NCBI GenBank assembly: GCA_023395465.1 | Contig: JAEWZE010000049.1 | Span: 1-18,019 of the forward strand | Source: Pseudomonadota bacterium | GTDB taxonomy: Bacteria; Pseudomonadota; Gammaproteobacteria; Xanthomonadales; Xanthomonadaceae | Direction: 5' to 3' | Length of the DNA stretch: 18,019 nt | In this document: positions 14,894-18,019 of the stretch, piece by piece | How positions within the stretch are numbered: the first letter of the stretch is position 1 | Layout of the letters: each line of letters begins with the position of its first letter | Notes under the pieces: generated by a model | Databases searched by the model: none | The model's input: only the letters and a program-made list of their open reading frames with translations | What the model was told of the DNA's origin: nothing | Program-made: the position numbers and the translations under genes

Positions 14894-17797
14894 TCAGAAC
14901 TTCAGCGACACGCTGCCGAAGACGTAACGGCCGACCTGGTCGTAGCCACCCAGCGCGTTGGCGTTGGCGGACAGGCCGCTGTCGCCAGTGAACGGAGGCT
15001 CCTTGTCGAACACGTTGTTCACGCCCAGAGTCACCGTGGCCTGGCCGAAGCTCACGCTGCCGTTCAGGTCGAGGTAGTTGTAGGACGGAACGCCGCCCTC
15101 GATCCAGATGACGTCGCTGAGCGGGGTGCCGTCCACGTCGTTGTAGTCCATGCCGGCGATATGGCGCCAGCGCATGCCCACGGCGTAGCGATCCCACGAG
15201 TAGCGCACCGAGGCGACATGGCGCCAGTCAGGCGTCTGACACAGGAAGGTGTCGTTCACCAGGCCCTTGCAGTCGTAGCCGGTGCTCGGCTCGGCCGCCA
15301 GCGTCTGGGTGAAGTCGTCCAGAACGTAGTTGCCCACCAGCCCCGCGTTCAGGCGGCCCACGCCCAGTGCGAAGGAGTAGTCGACGGCCAGGTCGAGGCC
15401 GGAACGCTTGTACACGCCGATGTTGTCGGGCAGGTTGTTGATGTGCCCGGTGCCCGGATCGGAAGCGAGGCCCACCCAGAGGTCGTACTCACCAGCGCGG
15501 GCGTCACGGCGGATACGGTCGCAGTACAGCCCCTGTTCCATGCACAGGATCTGGATCGTGTTGTAGCCGATGCCGCCGATAGCACCTTCGATCTCGACGT
15601 TGTACCAGTCCAGCGACAGATTGAGGTTCTCGATCGGCTCGACCGCGAAGCCGAACGTGTAGGTGTCGGCCACTTCCGGTGCCAGGCTCGGGTTGCCGCC
15701 CGTCTGCATGTTGTACTGGTTGGCGGGGTTGCTCGGGACCGACCCGTATGCAGAGAGCGGAACGCCGGTGCGGGCGCACTGCTCGGCCGTGTATGCCGGG
15801 TTGACGCCAGCACACAGGTCCGTACCGCCGGCGTTGAGTGCGATGCGCTGCGTGTAGTACAGGTCGTTCAGGCCCGGAGCACGCACCGCACGGTTGTAGC
15901 CTGCGCGCAGCAGCAGCTTGCTGTCCCACAACATGCTGCTCAGGCCGAGCTTGTAGGTGTCGTAGTTGCCCGAGGTCTCGTCGTCCGAGTAGCGATAGCC
16001 CAACGAGGCGTCGAAGCGGTTGAAGGCACCGTCTCCACCCACGTAGATCGGCAACGCGGCTTCGAGGAAGAAGTCGTTGACGCGGTTGGACGCGTTGACC
16101 GGCAGGCTGGCGGCGCCGGCGCCGGCGAAGTTGCCCGCCGCCGAGTCGCCGTCGTATTCGGTGTAGTAGGAGTAGTCGCGCTGCTCCATACCCACCGCCA
16201 GGCCGATTTCCTCTCCGTCAGCAGACGGGAAGCCGAAACCCAGGTAGCCGTTCGCTTCCGCCGAGAACGCGCGGTAGCTGGTCTTGTAGATGCTGAAGCT
16301 GGTGCCAGCCATCGCCGCAGCAGCCTCGGGGGTGATCTCGTCGGTCCAGATGTCGTACGGCTGGCAGCCCGGGAACGTGCCGTACACCGGGTCGGTGCAA
16401 CCCAGTGCGGCGGCCGAGATCCTGGAGATCAGGAAGTCGTTCTTGCCGATGTCGATGGTCTTGGTCTTGCCGGACAGCAGCGAGACGTCGTAGGTCCAGG
16501 ACGAGTCGAACAGAGCGCCACGGACGCCCGCGGTGATGCGGTGGGTGCTGTCATCGCTGTTGCTGGCGCGCGGGCCGCCTTCCACGTTGCGCTTCCACAT
16601 CGTGATGCGGGCCATGTCCGTGGCGACGCCGGCGTCGGCGCAGAGAGTGCCGATCAGCGGGTTGTCGCAGGACACGTTGACCGGGACGCCGAAAGCGCCT
16701 GATTCCGCGATCTGCAAGTCGGAGCTACGCTCGAGGAACAGTGCCTCGATATAGGGCTCGAAATGCTCGTTGATCTCGTAGCTGCCCATGAAGCCGGCAG
16801 TGATGCGCTTGTCGGGACGCTGGTAGAAGTTGATCGGCGCGTAGTTGTAAACATACGTGCCGTTCTCGTAACCACTGCCGTTCCAGATGTAGTTGGCGTT
16901 CGTGCCGGTCGGCCACGGAACGACGGCGCCGTCCTGATACTGGTTGACGGTGAAGCGGCCGGGGTCGGCCGTGCCGGAGCCACCGCATTGCGGTGCGTCG
17001 AACCAGACCGAACAGTGGGAGTAGTCGCGCTGGCCGTGATAGAGGGCATCGTTCTCGCGCCAGGTCAGCCAGCCGACCGCGTGACCCTTGTTCTCGGCAA
17101 AGCTGCCACCAACCACGATGTCGGCATTGCGGCTGATGCCGTCGAAGCCGGAGTTGCCCGTCGGAGCTTGGTAGCCCGCTTCCTCGTTGAGGCCCTGAAA
17201 GTAGGAGTTGTCGTTGTCGTGCTGGTAGGCCGAGTAGCCGAAGTTGAGGCTCACGCCCTCGAACTTGTCGTCCAGCACGAAGTTGACCACGCCGGCCACG
17301 GCGTCGGCGCCGTAGATGGCCGAGGCACCGCCGGACAGGATGTCCACGCGCTTGATCATCGCCGCCGGAACGATCGACGGATCGGTGACCTCGTTGCGGC
17401 TGGCAGGCAGACGGCGGCCGTTGACCAGCGTCAGCGTGCGCTCCGGACCCAGGCCGCGCATCGAAATGGTCGCATGGCCATAGGAACCGTTGTTCTCGAA
17501 GTTGTCGAAACTCAGGTCGACCTGCGGGTACTGGTTGACCAGGTCTTCCACCGTGGTGGCGCCGACCTGGTTGAACTCCTCAGCAGTGATCTCAGTAATC
17601 GGACTGGAGGCGGTGAAGGTCTGGCTCTTGATGCGCGAGCCGGTGACGGTGATGGTGTCAAGGCTCGTCGGGGTCTGCTGTGTCTGCTGTTCGGCGGCTT
17701 CTTGGGCAAGCGCCGTGCCGGTGCCCGCGAGCACGACTGCGCTGGCGGCAAGCGAGAACGCAATGGCATCACGAAGCTTGTTTCTCTTCAGTCTCAT
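14894..17797 (-). CDS. TonB-dependent outer-membrane receptor with six cysteine pairs
   Basis: A 967-residue receptor. The signal peptide is residues 1-32 (basic MRLKRNKLRD, hydrophobic run, GTALAQE). A Gln/Thr linker leads to LDTITVTGSRIKSQ (47-59, TonB box and plug start). The plug follows (ITAEEFNQVGATTVEDLVNQ, ISMRGLGPERTLTLVNGRRL, VDILSGGASAIYGADAVAGV), then a barrel of about 780 residues that ends in Phe (FGSVSLKF), the usual outer-membrane assembly signal. It imports an unknown large ligand using energy from TonB. No siderophore, B12 or sugar genes are nearby, so the ligand is open. All twelve cysteines form six pairs 7-12 residues apart, likely disulfides in outer loops. The ATG at 17797 follows TTGGAGAGAG. 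No FecI/FecR pair is in the window. Confidence 0.96.
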   Translation of the reverse strand: MRLKRNKLRDAIAFSLAASAVVLAGTGTALAQEAAEQQTQQTPTSLDTITVTGSRIKSQTFTASSPITEITAEEFNQVGATTVEDLVNQYPQVDLSFDNFENNGSYGHATISMRGLGPERTLTLVNGRRLPASRNEVTDPSIVPAAMIKRVDILSGGASAIYGADAVAGVVNFVLDDKFEGVSLNFGYSAYQHDNDNSYFQGLNEEAGYQAPTGNSGFDGISRNADIVVGGSFAENKGHAVGWLTWRENDALYHGQRDYSHCSVWFDAPQCGGSGTADPGRFTVNQYQDGAVVPWPTGTNANYIWNGSGYENGTYVYNYAPINFYQRPDKRITAGFMGSYEINEHFEPYIEALFLERSSDLQIAESGAFGVPVNVSCDNPLIGTLCADAGVATDMARITMWKRNVEGGPRASNSDDSTHRITAGVRGALFDSSWTYDVSLLSGKTKTIDIGKNDFLISRISAAALGCTDPVYGTFPGCQPYDIWTDEITPEAAAAMAGTSFSIYKTSYRAFSAEANGYLGFGFPSADGEEIGLAVGMEQRDYSYYTEYDGDSAAGNFAGAGAASLPVNASNRVNDFFLEAALPIYVGGDGAFNRFDASLGYRYSDDETSGNYDTYKLGLSSMLWDSKLLLRAGYNRAVRAPGLNDLYYTQRIALNAGGTDLCAGVNPAYTAEQCARTGVPLSAYGSVPSNPANQYNMQTGGNPSLAPEVADTYTFGFAVEPIENLNLSLDWYNVEIEGAIGGIGYNTIQILCMEQGLYCDRIRRDARAGEYDLWVGLASDPGTGHINNLPDNIGVYKRSGLDLAVDYSFALGVGRLNAGLVGNYVLDDFTQTLAAEPSTGYDCKGLVNDTFLCQTPDWRHVASVRYSWDRYAVGMRWRHIAGMDYNDVDGTPLSDVIWIEGGVPSYNYLDLNGSVSFGQATVTLGVNNVFDKEPPFTGDSGLSANANALGGYDQVGRYVFGSVSLKF

Positions 17798-17886
17798 CTC
17801 TCTCTCCAAGTGAGCTGGGAGTTATCCCAGAGGGAACCCGGCCGATGGAGTCAAAGAAGACGCCAAATCCGGCAGGGTTGCACCCG

Positions 17887-17915
17887 ATACTAGCGGGGTT
17901 CAGCTTGGAATTAAA
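17887..17915 (-). promoter_or_regulatory. Possible promoter of the TonB-dependent receptor gene
   Basis: On the minus strand TAGTAT (complement of 17887-17892) could be a -10, with TTTAAT (complement of 17910-17915) 17 bp before it as a weak -35. This would give a leader of about 80 nt. The match is modest; low A+T elsewhere in the window makes this A+T-rich patch stand out. Confidence 0.35.
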
Positions 17916-17918
17916 TAC

Positions 17919-17944
17919 TCGTTAAAAAGAAACTTTTCGTTAAA
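17919..17944. repeat. Two TCGTTAAA direct repeats, 18 bp apart, in an AT-rich patch before the TonB receptor
   Basis: TCGTTAAA occurs at 17919-17926 and 17937-17944. Between them, AAAAG-AAA-CTTTT (17925-17937) is an inverted repeat. The patch lies just upstream of the possible -35 box of the receptor gene, a usual place for an activator site. A GTGCCG/CGGCAC inverted repeat (17949-17954 and 17968-17973) lies beyond it. No gene is visible in 17798-18019. Confidence 0.4.
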
Positions 17945-18019
17945 TCGTGTGCCGCTGCGCGGTGAGACGGCACGCTCGCGACGGCAGACGCCCAGTTGGG
18001 ACAAAAGGCGTGGACGAGG

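Noticed and set aside
15161..17893. Long plus-strand open frames opposite the TonB receptor
   Set aside because: The receptor's signal peptide, plug and terminal Phe are clear; the opposite frames have no ribosome sites or domains.

Overview
The window is GC-rich proteobacterial DNA, about two thirds G+C by eye. Third codon positions are very GC-rich, so many long antisense frames are open. The gene complement suggests a free-living, aerobic gammaproteobacterium of the Xanthomonadaceae type (Lysobacter, Luteimonas or Xanthomonas relatives). It includes a GTP-type PEP carboxykinase, a membrane FadE-type acyl-CoA dehydrogenase, a large TonB-dependent receptor with a VTGSR plug start, and a small exported protein with a C-x4-VTGSR-x5-C motif. 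This placement is inferred from protein likeness alone. I see no rRNA, tRNA, CRISPR array, insertion sequence or phage gene.

Left part (1-4816). The N-terminal end of a cyclic beta-1,2-glucan synthase (NdvB-like) leaves the window on the minus strand. Behind it lies a GMC-family FAD oxidoreductase, also on the minus strand. A Npt-like (ATP/ADP translocase family) membrane carrier diverges from it across 98 bp that hold two adjacent palindromes. Convergent to the carrier is a minus-strand pair: a DUF4442 hotdog (thioesterase-like) protein and a small four-helix membrane protein.

Middle (4817-10766). This part concerns fatty-acid breakdown and gluconeogenesis. fadE (minus) diverges from a TetR-type regulator (plus). 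A consensus-like promoter for fadE sits in the shared region, and a 12-bp perfect palindrome covers its presumed start site, which fits repression by that TetR protein. An XRE-type regulator with a conserved but unnamed C-terminal half follows, then GTP-dependent PEP carboxykinase (pckG).

Right part (10767-18019). A tight plus-strand operon encodes a TPR/aspartyl-asparaginyl beta-hydroxylase-like protein, an exported protein with a RLACYD motif (ATGA overlap with the first gene), and a TPR/2OG-Fe(II) oxygenase 8 nt further on. A small exported protein follows, preceded by a perfect tandem 12-bp repeat. All of these converge on a 967-residue TonB-dependent receptor across a strong bidirectional terminator. 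The receptor has exactly twelve cysteines, arranged as six closely spaced pairs. The two TPR-oxygenases of different families, the two exported Cys-pair proteins and the Cys-pair receptor form the part of the window most likely to be an undescribed functional unit. I propose post-translational hydroxylation linked to an envelope uptake or secretion system; this is a hypothesis.
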